Source: Gemmatimonas sp.
Lineage (GTDB): Bacteria > Gemmatimonadota > Gemmatimonadetes > Gemmatimonadales > Gemmatimonadaceae
Direction: 5' to 3'
NCBI GenBank assembly: GCA_023910675.1
Contig: JAAVWC010000006.1
Location: 62,001-126,000 of the forward strand
Length of the DNA: 64,000 nucleotides
Shown piece by piece: positions 1-8,382 of this stretch. A program made the position numbers and the translations under genes. Each line of letters begins with the position of its first letter. Position 1 is the first letter of the stretch. A model generated the notes under the pieces. That model was not told the origin of the DNA and did not search any database. It worked only from the letters and a program-made list of their open reading frames with translations.

Positions 1-1
1 C

Positions 2-505
2 GATCACCCGGCGACGCCCATGACGGCGGCCGAACGTCGCGCGTGCATGCGTCGCGTAAGTGCGTTGGCCGATCAGATGGATTTGGTGGTGTTCGACTGT
101 GGCGCGCGGCTCGACACGGTGCTTGGCGCCGTAACCCCGCACGCCGATGAACGACTCGTTGCGGTCTCCGCCGGCAGTGATCCGGTGGGATTGGCAGCGA
201 CGTACGCCCTGTGCAAGGCCGTGGTGCAGCGGCACAGTGCCCTTCCGGTAGATGTGCTCGTCAATCGTCATGAAGGCAGCGAGGCAACGCGCTGCTACGA
301 CGCCATCGACGCCGGTGCCCGTCAGTTCCTGGGGCTCACAACGCGCCTGGCCGGAGCAATCCCGGCCGATTCCACACTTGATGCTGCGCTCCGCGCGGGG
401 ATGCCCTTCCCCGATGCGGCCGCCGGATCTCCGGCGGCCATTGCCGCTCACGATGTCGTGATGCGCGTACTGGCCGCCCGAACCCCCTCCCGTTCCGGTG
501 CTTGA
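2..505 (+). CDS. flhG: FlhG/MinD-like ATPase, C-terminal part (5' end outside window)
   Basis: This is the C-terminal portion of a ParA/MinD-type ATPase. The frame is open to the left edge of the window, so the ATG at 20 is probably internal and the Walker A region lies outside. Visible features are a hydrophobic strand ending in a conserved Asp (MDLVVFDCGARLD), a strand (RLVAVSAGSDPVGLAATYAL) where MinD proteins recognise nucleotide, and the segment LPVDVLVNR. The gene lies directly before fliA and the flg genes, where FlhG (FleN, YlxH) usually sits; FlhG controls flagellar number together with FlhF. The family call rests on position and the MinD-like pattern. A chromosome-partitioning ParA is the alternative but is less likely here. 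Confidence 0.75.
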   Translation, partial: DHPATPMTAAERRACMRRVSALADQMDLVVFDCGARLDTVLGAVTPHADERLVAVSAGSDPVGLAATYALCKAVVQRHSALPVDVLVNRHEGSEATRCYDAIDAGARQFLGLTTRLAGAIPADSTLDAALRAGMPFPDAAAGSPAAIAAHDVVMRVLAARTPSRSGA

Positions 506-1290
506 CCGTGACTCTTGCAACTCCTTCCGCCTCCATCGCCATGAATGCCCCGCTCTGGCAGTCGTTTCAGGCCGGCAATCAAGTCGCCCGTGACCGTCTG
601 CTCGAAGAGCATCTCGGGCTCGTCCACCACGTGGCGCGTCAGGTATCGCGTACCCTCGCGGTGCGTGCGGACTTCGACGAGCTGGTGAGCGCCGGTACGA
701 TCGGCCTCATGACGGCGCTGGAAGGCTTCGACGCCACACGCGGACTGGCCTTCAGCACCTTTGCGGCGCCGCGTATCCGCGGTGCCATACTCGACGAACT
801 GCGCAAGCAGGACCATGTCCCGCGCTCCATCCGTCGCAAGACGCGCGAAATCACGGCGGCGCGCGAAGCGTATCAGCGCGCGCACGGGCATGCGCCCGAA
901 GATCGCGAACTGGCGGCGCAGCTCGGCGTGGACATGGATACGCTCTGGCGCTGGCAGGCCGACGTCGAAGGTGCGCATCACATTCCGCTCGATCGTGCGC
1001 CAGGTGATCGCGAGAACACCGCGCCGGTGCCTGCAGAGACGCTCACGAGCGAACTCAATGGCGATGTGGAAGAGTCGATGACACACGAGCAGGAAGTGTC
1101 GCATCTCAAGGAAGCGATTCTGCGGCTCAAGGAGCAGGAGCGGGTGGTGCTGTCGCTCTACTATTTCGAAGAGCTCAAGCTGCATGAGATCGCGAAGGTG
1201 CTCGAGCTGACCGAGTCGCGCGTGTCGCAGATTCGCAGCAAGGCGTTGAGCAAGTTGCGCGTGGAGCTGAAGCCGCTCCGCGACGCCTGA
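502..1290 (+). CDS. fliA: RNA polymerase sigma factor FliA (sigma-28)
   Basis: Flagellar sigma factor that directs RNA polymerase to late flagellar and chemotaxis promoters. The protein of about 260 residues has sigma-70 region 2 (GLVHHVARQV through FSTFAAPRIRGAILDELRKQD, about residues 35-105), region 3 (RSIRRKTREI...HAPEDRELAAQLGV) and a C-terminal region 4 helix-turn-helix (LHEIAKVLELTESRVSQIRSKAL). The length is normal for FliA. The start is uncertain: TTG at 502 overlaps the preceding TGA (TTGA), GTG lies at 508 and ATG at 541. All three keep region 2 intact. The overlap with the flhG stop suggests coupled translation in a regulatory flagellar operon. Confidence 0.93.
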   Translation: MTVTLATPSASIAMNAPLWQSFQAGNQVARDRLLEEHLGLVHHVARQVSRTLAVRADFDELVSAGTIGLMTALEGFDATRGLAFSTFAAPRIRGAILDELRKQDHVPRSIRRKTREITAAREAYQRAHGHAPEDRELAAQLGVDMDTLWRWQADVEGAHHIPLDRAPGDRENTAPVPAETLTSELNGDVEESMTHEQEVSHLKEAILRLKEQERVVLSLYYFEELKLHEIAKVLELTESRVSQIRSKALSKLRVELKPLRDA

Positions 1291-1313
1291 TACAGGAACC
1301 GGGGAATCGCACG

Positions 1314-1727
1314 ATGTTGAAGACCATCAAAGGTGTGCTGCAGCTGGCGGCGTTGGGCGTGGGGGTCACGATCATCGGGTTGATCGTTGGCGCGTTCCTC
1401 ATGTCGCCGGGCGTCTCGCGCGAGCAGCGGATCATCGCCTTCGTCGCGTTGGGAGGCGCGGCGGGGTTGGTGCTGCTGTACGATGTCGGGGTGCGGGCGC
1501 TGGCCACGTTCCGAAAGGGGCGGAGCCGGCGCGCCACCCTGAGCGGGGTCAAGCGGCCGACCACGGCCGCTGCCCCCTCCATCAAGTTGGCCGGTCGTGG
1601 CGGCAAGACGCCGCGTGCGGTTCAGGCGCTGGCGGCGGCAGGCGCCGCTCCGGCGGAAATCGCCTGGAAGACGGGGCTACCGCTGGACGCCGTGTCGATG
1701 CTGCTGGAGATCGGCGGCCGCCACTGA
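1314..1727 (+). CDS. Small membrane protein with C-terminal helical domain, unknown function
   Basis: A 137-residue protein, 23 bp after fliA and probably co-transcribed with it. It has two likely transmembrane helices (about residues 10-31 and 40-58), a basic linker (RKGRSRRATLSGVKR) and a C-terminal helical segment (PRAVQALAAAGAAPAEIAWKTGLPLDAVSMLLEIG). The last segment has the pattern of a short helix-turn-helix, as in small flagellum-associated proteins of the DUF2802/DUF6115 type. I cannot name the gene. Its position between fliA and the rod genes suggests a flagellar role, which is inference. Confidence 0.7.
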   Translation: MLKTIKGVLQLAALGVGVTIIGLIVGAFLMSPGVSREQRIIAFVALGGAAGLVLLYDVGVRALATFRKGRSRRATLSGVKRPTTAAAPSIKLAGRGGKTPRAVQALAAAGAAPAEIAWKTGLPLDAVSMLLEIGGRH

Positions 1728-1869
1728 CGACGCGGAACGCGCGGAAAAGGCGTCCGGGCGAGGGGGGTACCGGCATGAATTGCCGTGCCAATTTCCCGGA
1801 GGCACGCCGGAAGTATTTTCCCGAAGCGCACGTAAAGCACTATACAACAACATGTTACAAGTTTTTTTC

Positions 1870-1903
1870 CGGTCGGGCCAGCTTTGGCCCGACCGTTGCT
1901 TTT
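1870..1903 (+). terminator. Rho-independent terminator in the fliA-flgF gap
   Basis: Perfect 10-bp stem (CGGTCGGGCC at 1870-1879, its complement at 1886-1895), loop of six, followed by TTGCTTTT. It lies in the 216-bp gap between the fliA operon and flgF and ends about 40 bp before the flgF ATG. It should separate the two transcription units or act in the flgF leader. No confident sigma-28 or sigma-54 promoter is visible in the gap; a weak TATACA occurs at 1841. Confidence 0.8.
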
Positions 1904-1943
1904 CCCCCTGGTGAGTTCGTGTCCCCATTTCCAAGACCACGAC

Positions 1944-2648
1944 ATGCCAGGTCCCGTCCAAACCAACGGAATGAGCAGTGCGGCTTCGGCCCTCCAGATG
2001 CTGGAGCGCCGACAGGCCGTCCTTGCCAACAATCTCGCCAACGCATCCACCCGTGGGTTCAAGGCGGAAACCGCCTTCTCCCGTCTCATGGGCAGCGCGC
2101 TGGCGACGACCGACACCGCCATCGACCTCACCCCCGGGACACTCACGCAGACGCACAACCCGTTCGACCTCGCGGTCAGCGGGAATGGCTTCTTCGTGGT
2201 GCAGACCCCAAATGGTGAGCGATTCGTCCGCAATGGCAGCTTCGCGCTGAATGCCAACCGCCAGCTGGTGGACGGCAAAGGCAATCCGGTGCTCACCGAT
2301 GGGGGCCCGATCACGATTCCGCCGGGCCAGACCGAGATCGACGAGTCGGGGATGATCACCGTGAACGGCAAACCGCTCGCCCGCCTGCGGGTCGAGCGCG
2401 TCGCCGACGGGGCGGACCTCCAGCACGAGGGCGGCACGATGTTCGTCCCCGATGCCACCCGCGTCGCCATCGCCCCCGCCGATCGGAAGGTGATGCAGGG
2501 GTTCGTCGAAGAATCGAACGTGAACGCCCTCACCGCCATGACCGACATGCTGAGCGTGCTGCATCGCTATCAGGCCGCGCAGAAGACGCTGACCACCATT
2601 GACGAGGCCCGCGGTATCGCCGTGACCGACCTCGCGACGCCCGTTTAA
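1944..2648 (+). CDS. flgF: Flagellar basal-body rod protein FlgF
   Basis: Proximal rod component. The ATG at 1944 gives MPGPVQTNGMSSAASALQML, the usual N-terminal rod helix, followed by the rod signature LANNLANASTRGFKAE. The centre has the FlgF/FlgG/FlgE beta domain (FDLAVSGNGFFVVQTPNGERFVRNGSF). The C-terminus has VNALTAMTDMLSVLHRYQAAQKTL, which packs against the N-terminal helix. The protein is 234 residues, a normal FlgF length. The frame is open upstream to 1884, but that part overlaps the terminator hairpin and is not rod-like. flgG follows 12 bp later. Confidence 0.93.
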   Translation: MPGPVQTNGMSSAASALQMLERRQAVLANNLANASTRGFKAETAFSRLMGSALATTDTAIDLTPGTLTQTHNPFDLAVSGNGFFVVQTPNGERFVRNGSFALNANRQLVDGKGNPVLTDGGPITIPPGQTEIDESGMITVNGKPLARLRVERVADGADLQHEGGTMFVPDATRVAIAPADRKVMQGFVEESNVNALTAMTDMLSVLHRYQAAQKTLTTIDEARGIAVTDLATPV

Positions 2649-2660
2649 GGAGACCTGACC

Positions 2661-3449
2661 ATGGATTCAGCACTTCGCGCCGCCGCGACCGGCATGATGG
2701 CGCAGCAGACACGCACCGAAGTCATTGCCAATAACCTCGCCAACGTGAACACGGCCGGCTTCAAGCGCAGCCGTGCGCAGTTCGAGGACCTGCTCTATCA
2801 AACCATTCAGGGGTCCCAGGTCATCGGTGGCACCGAAGCGGAAACGCTCCCCGCCATTCAGGTGGGGCGCGGGACGCGGTTGTCGGGCGTGCAGCGGTTG
2901 CACGAGCAGGGGCCCATCGAGCAGACCGGACGGGAACTCGACGTCGCCATCGAGGGCGAAGGATTCTTCCAGGTGCAGCTGCCGAATGGCGAGCTCGGAT
3001 ACACGCGTGACGGCAGCTTCCAGATCAGCGATCAGGGGGTGCTCGTGACCGGTGCCGGCTACACCATCCAGCCGCCCATTCGCATTCCCCAGGACGGCGC
3101 CGAGCTGACGATTTCGAACACCGGTGTCGTGAGCATCCGTCGCGGCAACGACATCAACCCGACCGAAATCGGCCGCATTGAGATCGCGCGTTTCGCCAAT
3201 CCCAGCGGCTTGCTCAACCTCGGACAGAACCTGCTGGCACCCACGACGGCCTCAGGCCAGCCCGTCGTGGGCTTCCCCAATGACGAGGGCATGGGGCGTC
3301 TGCAGCAGCGCAGCCTCGAAGGTTCGAACGTCGAGATCGTGCAGGAGATGGTGGAGATGATCGCCGCACAGCGTGCGTACGAGATCAACTCCAAGTCCAT
3401 CAAGACGGCCGACGAGATGGGCCAGATCGCCAATAACATCAAGAACTGA
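2661..3449 (+). CDS. flgG: Flagellar distal rod protein FlgG
   Basis: Distal rod subunit, 262 residues, the standard length. It begins MDSALRAAATGMMAQQTRTE and has the rod motif IANNLANVNTAGFKRSRAQF at residues 22-41, the segment GRELDVAIEGEGFFQVQLPNG in the middle, and the C-terminal helix VEIVQEMVEMIAAQRAYEIN that is diagnostic for FlgG. An AAGGAG-type ribosome binding site overlaps the flgF stop. Part of the run flgF-G-A-H-I-J-N-K. Confidence 0.97.
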   Translation: MDSALRAAATGMMAQQTRTEVIANNLANVNTAGFKRSRAQFEDLLYQTIQGSQVIGGTEAETLPAIQVGRGTRLSGVQRLHEQGPIEQTGRELDVAIEGEGFFQVQLPNGELGYTRDGSFQISDQGVLVTGAGYTIQPPIRIPQDGAELTISNTGVVSIRRGNDINPTEIGRIEIARFANPSGLLNLGQNLLAPTTASGQPVVGFPNDEGMGRLQQRSLEGSNVEIVQEMVEMIAAQRAYEINSKSIKTADEMGQIANNIKN

Positions 3450-3451
3450 CG

Positions 3452-3943
3452 ATGTCCTTCGTGTCCCGGCATCTCGTCGCCCTCGTGGCGTTGCTGCTGC
3501 TGCCATGCGTGCTCTGCGCGCAGCCGACAGCGGTCGGCACGCCGCGCAGGAGCGATCAGCGTCGTGTGTCGCTCACCGTCGCGACGCGGGCGTTGGCTCG
3601 CGGCGAAGCGTTGCAGCCCGCCGACATCGCCGTGGTCGACACGATCATCACCTGGCGGTGGAACGGCCTCGCGCCCGACACCACGCCCGCTCTGCCCGGC
3701 TGGGTCACGCGTCGGCCGATCATGGCGGGCGAAGTGCTGCGGGCGCCCGCCGTGTCGGCACCGCCGGTCATTGCCGGTGGCGCCACCGTGCACGCCATCT
3801 GGCAGGACGGTCCGCTCACGCTGGTGCTGAGCGGCGTCGCCACGAACACCGCCTCCGTGGGCGCCCCTGTCGGCGTCCGCATCGATCGTACTCGCCGGCT
3901 CGATGGCATTGCCGTCGCGCCGAACACTGTCCGCCTCCGCTGA
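3452..3943 (+). CDS. flgA: Flagellar P-ring assembly chaperone FlgA-like protein
   Basis: Periplasmic protein thought to help FlgI assemble the P ring. The 163-residue product has a signal peptide (VALVALLLLPCVLCAQP), a SAF-like domain (TRALARGEALQPADIAVVDT...RRPIMAGEVLRAPAV) and a C-terminal beta region ending DGIAVAPNTVRLR. The ATG is 3 bp after the flgG stop. FlgA is divergent in sequence, so the call uses the SAF pattern, the secretion signal and the position between flgG and flgH. Confidence 0.88.
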   Translation: MSFVSRHLVALVALLLLPCVLCAQPTAVGTPRRSDQRRVSLTVATRALARGEALQPADIAVVDTIITWRWNGLAPDTTPALPGWVTRRPIMAGEVLRAPAVSAPPVIAGGATVHAIWQDGPLTLVLSGVATNTASVGAPVGVRIDRTRRLDGIAVAPNTVRLR

Positions 3944-3950
3944 ACCTCTG

Positions 3951-4646
3951 ATGTCCCATCAGCGTCTTGCCTCGCTGCTCGTGGCCCCGTTGGCCACGCT
4001 GCTCTGCCCCATCGCGCTCAGTGCGCAGCCCACCCCGCCAGCCGGCGCGACCGGAGCCACTACGAAGGCACCCGCCGCCGCTGCCCCTGCCGCGCCTGCC
4101 GCGCCTGCCGCGCCTGCCGCGCCTGCCGCGCCTGCCGCCGCAACGCCCGTGCGCACGTCGTGGGTCGCCGATCGTCGCCAGTTTCTCGTGGGCGACATCA
4201 TCACCGTGCTCGTCGACGATTACACCATCAGCACGGCCGTCAAGGAAAACATCGCGCAGGACACGCGCAATCGTGGACTCGGGCTGAACGCGCGACTCCC
4301 CGCCTCGTCCAAGAATGTCGGCATCGACACGCGCAACACTGCCGACCAGACGCAGCGTGGCCAGGCGCGTCGTGAGAATCGCTTCCAGAACGAAATGAGC
4401 GTACGCGTCGTGGCCGTTGGCCCCAACGGACTGCTGCAGGTCAAGGGCACCAAGAAGATCGACGTCGACAAGGCGATGCAGGACATCGTCTTCAGCGGCT
4501 GGGTGCGCGCGCAGGACGTCTCCGTCTCCAACGTCATCGAATCGAGCCGCGTGGCGGATGTGCAGCTGGGCTACGCCTCCCCCGGTCCACTCGGCAAGCC
4601 CAAGCAGGGCATGCTCACCAAGGTGGTTGGAGCACTGTGGCCGTGA
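3951..4646 (+). CDS. flgH: Flagellar L-ring protein FlgH
   Basis: Outer-membrane L-ring subunit. From the ATG at 3951 the protein has 231 residues: a signal peptide ending LSAQP, a low-complexity Ala/Pro stretch (about residues 38-65), then the FlgH core (RRQFLVGDIITVLVDDYTIS...NEMSVRVVAVGPNGLLQVKGTKKI...VRAQDVSVSNVIESSRVADVQLGY). Enterobacterial FlgH is a lipoprotein. Here the only Cys in the leader sits in TLLCPIA, which is not a lipobox, so processing by signal peptidase I is more likely. The Ala/Pro stretch is encoded by a 9-bp tandem repeat. Confidence 0.93.
   Translation: MSHQRLASLLVAPLATLLCPIALSAQPTPPAGATGATTKAPAAAAPAAPAAPAAPAAPAAPAAATPVRTSWVADRRQFLVGDIITVLVDDYTISTAVKENIAQDTRNRGLGLNARLPASSKNVGIDTRNTADQTQRGQARRENRFQNEMSVRVVAVGPNGLLQVKGTKKIDVDKAMQDIVFSGWVRAQDVSVSNVIESSRVADVQLGYASPGPLGKPKQGMLTKVVGALWP
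4087..4138 (+). repeat. 9-bp tandem repeat inside flgH
   Basis: About five head-to-tail copies of the unit GCCGCGCCT encode the Ala-Pro linker of FlgH. Because the unit is 9 bp, copy-number change would alter linker length without shifting the frame. Confidence 0.85.
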
Positions 4647-5755
4647 CCTCTTCTCGTTTGCTTTCGCTGGTCACACCCATGATGCTGTTCCACGCCACGC
4701 GTGTCGCGAAAGTGTGCGCGCGCGTCATGGTCGCCACTACCGCGCTGTTGCTGCTCATGCCCACGACAGCGAGCGCGCAGAACGATATCAAGATTCGCGA
4801 TCTCACGTCGGCTGAAGGCGCACTGCCCGTGCGCCTGGTGGGCTACGGTCTTGCGGTGGGCCTCGACAACACCGGCGATCGCGCCATTGGCGGACAGACC
4901 GGCGGCCCCACGGTGCAGAGCGTCATCAACATTCTGCGTCGCTTCAATGTCGAAGTGCCCGCAGATCTCATCCGCATGCGCAATGTGGCGGCCGTGTTGG
5001 TAACGGCCGAAGTCTCGCCGTTCCTGCGTGCCGGTGGACGCTTCGAAGTGCAGGTCTCCAGCATGGGTGATGCGCGCTCGCTCCGCGGCGGCACGCTCTT
5101 CATGACGCCGCTGGTTGCCGACCCCAGCGGGCCGCCGCTCGCGTCGGCGCAGGGCTCCATGCTGGTGAGCGATGGTGGCTCTACCACCCGCTTTCAGCCG
5201 TCGCATGAAACGGCCGCGCGCATTCCCACAGGCGGCGTGCTCGAAGCCGATCTCCCGCGTCCCACGATTGCCGCCACGTCGCGCCTCCTGCTGCGTGAGC
5301 CCGACCTCGGCACCGCCATGCGCATCGCGACGGCGATCAACGGGGCCATGGGCGAAAAGACCGCCACGGTCGAAGACGAAGGCTCGGTCATGGTGACGAT
5401 CCCCGACTCCGTACAGAAGCCGGTGGCGATGGCGAAAATCCGCGATCTGGCCATCAGCACCGAAGCCCGGCCGCGCATCATCATCGATGGCCGCGACGGC
5501 ACCGTCGTCGCCGGCGGCGACATGGTCGTCGGCGCGGCAACGGTGAGCCACGGCGCCATTACGCTCGCCATCGGCAACCTCGCCCCCAACGACACCGCCG
5601 CCATTCCGGGCAGTGTGCGCCTACCGGCGGGTATCCCGGTGCAGCGTGTCGCCTCGGCACTGCACGCCGTGCGCACGCCGCCCAGCGAAATCGCCGCCAT
5701 CTTTGCCGCGCTGCGCGAAGTCGGTGCAGTGACCGGGGAGATCATCGTCCGGTGA
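4637..5755 (+). CDS. flgI: Flagellar P-ring protein FlgI
   Basis: Periplasmic P-ring subunit, 372 residues. A long leader ends in ALLLLMPTTASAQ. The mature protein begins NDIKIRDLTSAEGALPVRLVGYGLAVGLDNTGD, the conserved FlgI N-terminus, and continues with NVAAVLVTAEVSPFLRAGGRFEVQVSSMGDARSLRGGTL. The C-terminal part has RIIIDGRDGTVVAGGDMVVGAATVSHGAITLAI and ends VGAVTGEIIVR. The GTG at 4637 overlaps the flgH stop; GTG 4643 is also possible, and ATG 4681 would still leave a signal peptide. Confidence 0.95.
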   Translation: MAVTSSRLLSLVTPMMLFHATRVAKVCARVMVATTALLLLMPTTASAQNDIKIRDLTSAEGALPVRLVGYGLAVGLDNTGDRAIGGQTGGPTVQSVINILRRFNVEVPADLIRMRNVAAVLVTAEVSPFLRAGGRFEVQVSSMGDARSLRGGTLFMTPLVADPSGPPLASAQGSMLVSDGGSTTRFQPSHETAARIPTGGVLEADLPRPTIAATSRLLLREPDLGTAMRIATAINGAMGEKTATVEDEGSVMVTIPDSVQKPVAMAKIRDLAISTEARPRIIIDGRDGTVVAGGDMVVGAATVSHGAITLAIGNLAPNDTAAIPGSVRLPAGIPVQRVASALHAVRTPPSEIAAIFAALREVGAVTGEIIVR

Positions 5756-6102
5756 TCGATCCCATCGCTGCCCGCGCCCGCATGTCGGTGACTGCCGCGC
5801 CCGTCGCGCCGCCGGTCCTCGACGCCGCCACCGACCAGAAGCTGCGTGACAGCGCCAAGCAGCTCGAAGGCCTCTTCGTGCAGCAACTGTTCAAGGCGAT
5901 GCGCGAAACCGTTCCACAGCAGGAAGGCATCGTTTCAGCCAGCGCCGGAGAAGACATGTTTACCGGACTACTGGATCAGCACCTCGCTGCCGAAACTCCC
6001 AGCCAGTGGGAAGGCGGTCTCGCGGAATCCGTGTACCGTCAGATGCGCGGTCGTATTGCGGCCACGTCCTCCCCTTCGCCTTCCAGCACCACCATCCGCT
6101 GA
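5752..6102 (+). CDS. flgJ: Rod-binding protein FlgJ (short form, no muramidase domain)
   Basis: A 116-residue protein matching only the rod-binding half of FlgJ: KLRDSAKQLEGLFVQQLFKAMRETVP...GEDMFTGLLDQHLAAE...GGLAESVYRQM. The C-terminal glucosaminidase domain of enterobacterial FlgJ is absent, as in many other phyla, so a separate enzyme must open the peptidoglycan for the rod. The GTG start overlaps the flgI TGA (GTGA), which indicates translational coupling. Confidence 0.92.
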   Translation: MIDPIAARARMSVTAAPVAPPVLDAATDQKLRDSAKQLEGLFVQQLFKAMRETVPQQEGIVSASAGEDMFTGLLDQHLAAETPSQWEGGLAESVYRQMRGRIAATSSPSPSSTTIR

Positions 6103-6647
6103 TGTCGCCCTCGACTCTGTTCGCCACCGAATCTGCGCCGCGCGTCGGTCTGCAATCGCCCGCGCTGCTCGACGCGTTGCATGACGCGCTCGTCAGCGAG
6201 CGGCGGCTGCTCGATGATCTCATTGCGCAGATGCGTCGTCAGCGCAGTGCGGTGAGCGCCGACGATATCCAGGGCGTCGACGACAGCACCTTTGCCACGC
6301 ATCGCATTCTCGCCACGCTGGGTCAGGCGCGGACGCGTCGCCGTCAGCTCAACGTGCTGCTCGGCGGGACCGAAGAGTGCACCCTGCGCGAACTCGAGGA
6401 GCTCCTCGGCGATCTCGTCGACGGTCGCTTCCGCGAGGCACGCACGCGCCTGCAGCTCGCCGCCGATACGCTCGCGCGTGAAGTGGGCATGAACCGCAAG
6501 ATGCTGCGCGAAGCACTCACCACGACCGACACGCACGTTCGTACGTTGGTGGGAGCACCAACGGCGCCCGCCACGTACGCCAATGAAGGCGTGATCGCGC
6601 CAAGTCCCGGCACGCCCCGCGGCGTGATCGTCAACCGGACGGTCTGA
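6102..6647 (+). CDS. flgN: FlgN-like export chaperone for the hook-filament junction proteins
   Basis: A 181-residue, largely helical protein starting at ATG 6102, which shares one base with the flgJ stop (TGATG). It has the FlgN pattern of a long N-terminal helix (LLDALHDALVSERRLLDDLIAQMRRQ), a second helical region (RILATLGQARTRRRQLNVLLG) and a third (LREALTTTDTHVRTLVG). FlgN binds FlgK and FlgL before export, and flgK follows 3 bp downstream. Sequence conservation in this family is low, so the call rests partly on position. Confidence 0.82.
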   Translation: MSPSTLFATESAPRVGLQSPALLDALHDALVSERRLLDDLIAQMRRQRSAVSADDIQGVDDSTFATHRILATLGQARTRRRQLNVLLGGTEECTLRELEELLGDLVDGRFREARTRLQLAADTLAREVGMNRKMLREALTTTDTHVRTLVGAPTAPATYANEGVIAPSPGTPRGVIVNRTV

Positions 6648-6650
6648 CCC

Positions 6651-8099
6651 ATGAGCTCCGGCTTGTTCAGCATTGCGCGCTCCGCACTCCTCGCACACCA
6701 GACCGCGCTGCAAACGGTGTCGCAGAACATCGCGAACGCCCAGACGCCCGGCTATTCGCGCCAGGAAACGGTGCTGCAGCCGAACACGCCGGTCCGTTTC
6801 TCGTACGGCTCCGTCGGCACCGGTGTCAGCGTCACGACGATCATCCGCAAGCGCGACGTACTGCTCGACGACTCGTTTCGTTCGGCCAATACGCTGGCGG
6901 GTGATGCCGGCATGCGCCGCGATCTGATGTCGCAGCTCGAGTCGGTATTTGGTGAGCCGAGTGATGCGGGTATGGCGAACGCGCTCGATCAGTTCTGGAA
7001 CGCGTTCAGCGATCTGTCGTCGCAACCCAACAGTCTGGCGGCACGCGCAGTCGTGCAGCAGCGCGGCCGGCAGCTTGGGCAGCTGTTCAACGATTACGAC
7101 ACGCAGCTCACCACGATTCGCGGCAGTACCCTCGAGCGTCTCGACAATAGCGTCGCCCGCATCAATGCGCTCGCCTCGCAGGTGGCCGAGCTGAACGTCC
7201 GCATCGTGGGAAGCGAGTCGAGTGGCAACACCGCCAACGATCTGCGCGACGCCCGCGATCTCAAGCTCGACGAGCTGTCCAAGATTGCCGGCGCCCGCGT
7301 GGTGCCGCAGCCCAACGGGTCGGTGTCCGTGCTGATCGGCAACTCGATGCTGGTGGAGGGCGATACCGCCACGCCGCTGACGGTGCAGTTCGAAACGCCC
7401 AATCCGCTCCCGTCGACGCCGTTGACCGACGTGCCGGTGCGGATCCGACTGGGCAATTCGCTCGACCGGTTGGCGCCGCTCGCCGGCGAACTGGCGGCGC
7501 AGGTTACCGTCATCAACACCGAAATTCCGAATGTGCGCGGCCGGCTCAATGCCATGGCGAGCCAGCTCGTCACGGCGGTCAACACGCTGCACACCACGGG
7601 CTTCACCTTCACCGGAACGACCATTCCGGGCACCGCTGCCGGAAACTTCTTCAATGCGGGATCGTTAGGTGCGCCGGTAAGCGCTGCGAACATCAGGCTC
7701 GACGCTGCTATTGCCGCCGACCCGTCCAAGATTGCCGCGTCCGGCTCGGCCACCGCGCCCACGAACAACACGGTCGCGCAGGGGCTGTCGCTGCTGCGGT
7801 CGAAAGAAGGCACGGTCACGTGGAATGCGCCATCAGGCGCGACCGAAACCGGATCATTCATCGGCTTCTTCCGCGGTCTCGTGACGCGTCTGGGTATCCA
7901 GACGTCGTCCGCTACAGACGACGCAAATGTCGCCGAAGGACTCACGGATCAAGCGGAACTGCGCCGTCAGTCGGTCAGCGGCGTGAACACCGACGAAGAA
8001 CTCGTGAACATGCTTCGGGTGCAGCAGTCATATCAGGCCGCGACGAAGATGATCAAGGCCGCTCAAGAAATGCTGGATACCCTGATAGGTCTGGCCTGA
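6651..8099 (+). CDS. flgK: Flagellar hook-filament junction protein FlgK (HAP1)
   Basis: A 482-residue junction protein. N-terminus: GLFSIARSALLAHQTALQTVSQNIANAQTPGYSRQE, the FlgK version of the rod/hook motif. The next 150 residues include MANALDQFWNAFSDLSSQPNSLAARAVVQQRG, typical of FlgK. The C-terminus is VSGVNTDEELVNMLRVQQSYQAATKMIKAAQEMLDTLIGL. The length is at the short end for FlgK but complete at both conserved ends. csrA follows after 2 bp. Confidence 0.95.
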   Translation: MSSGLFSIARSALLAHQTALQTVSQNIANAQTPGYSRQETVLQPNTPVRFSYGSVGTGVSVTTIIRKRDVLLDDSFRSANTLAGDAGMRRDLMSQLESVFGEPSDAGMANALDQFWNAFSDLSSQPNSLAARAVVQQRGRQLGQLFNDYDTQLTTIRGSTLERLDNSVARINALASQVAELNVRIVGSESSGNTANDLRDARDLKLDELSKIAGARVVPQPNGSVSVLIGNSMLVEGDTATPLTVQFETPNPLPSTPLTDVPVRIRLGNSLDRLAPLAGELAAQVTVINTEIPNVRGRLNAMASQLVTAVNTLHTTGFTFTGTTIPGTAAGNFFNAGSLGAPVSAANIRLDAAIAADPSKIAASGSATAPTNNTVAQGLSLLRSKEGTVTWNAPSGATETGSFIGFFRGLVTRLGIQTSSATDDANVAEGLTDQAELRRQSVSGVNTDEELVNMLRVQQSYQAATKMIKAAQEMLDTLIGLA

Positions 8100-8101
8100 C
8101 G

Positions 8102-8380
8102 ATGCTCATTCTCGGACGCCGTGAAGGCGACTCCATTCTCATCGACGGTGGCATTCGCATCGTGGTCGTCTCGTGCGATCGCGGCGGCGTGCGCATTGGC
8201 ATTGAAGCGCCGAGCGATGTGAAGATTCTGCGCGGCGAGATCGCGCAGCAGGTCGCGCAGGAGAACCAGCGGGCGGTCAGCGCGTCGGATGCCGCCGACT
8301 GGCTTGCGGCCCTTGGGGCGCCGTCAGCCGTGGCGCCGGCGCCGAGTGCCGCGTCCCCGGTATCGGGCACGGAGCACTGA
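8102..8380 (+). CDS. csrA: Carbon storage regulator CsrA
   Basis: RNA-binding translational regulator, 92 residues. The first 50 residues match CsrA (MLILGRREGDSILIDGGIRI, VRIGIEAPSDVKILRGEI). The rest is an Ala/Pro/Ser-rich tail longer than in the E. coli protein. csrA sits just after flgK, as in Firmicutes and several other phyla, where CsrA represses flagellin translation and is countered by FliW; no fliW lies in the window. The ATG at 8102 is preferred because the conserved MLIL motif starts there. Confidence 0.95.
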   Translation: MLILGRREGDSILIDGGIRIVVVSCDRGGVRIGIEAPSDVKILRGEIAQQVAQENQRAVSASDAADWLAALGAPSAVAPAPSAASPVSGTEH

Positions 8381-8382
8381 TG

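Noticed and set aside
1833..1860. Possible sigma-28 promoter before flgF (TAAAG)
   Set aside because: No matching GCCGATAA-type -10 at the right distance.
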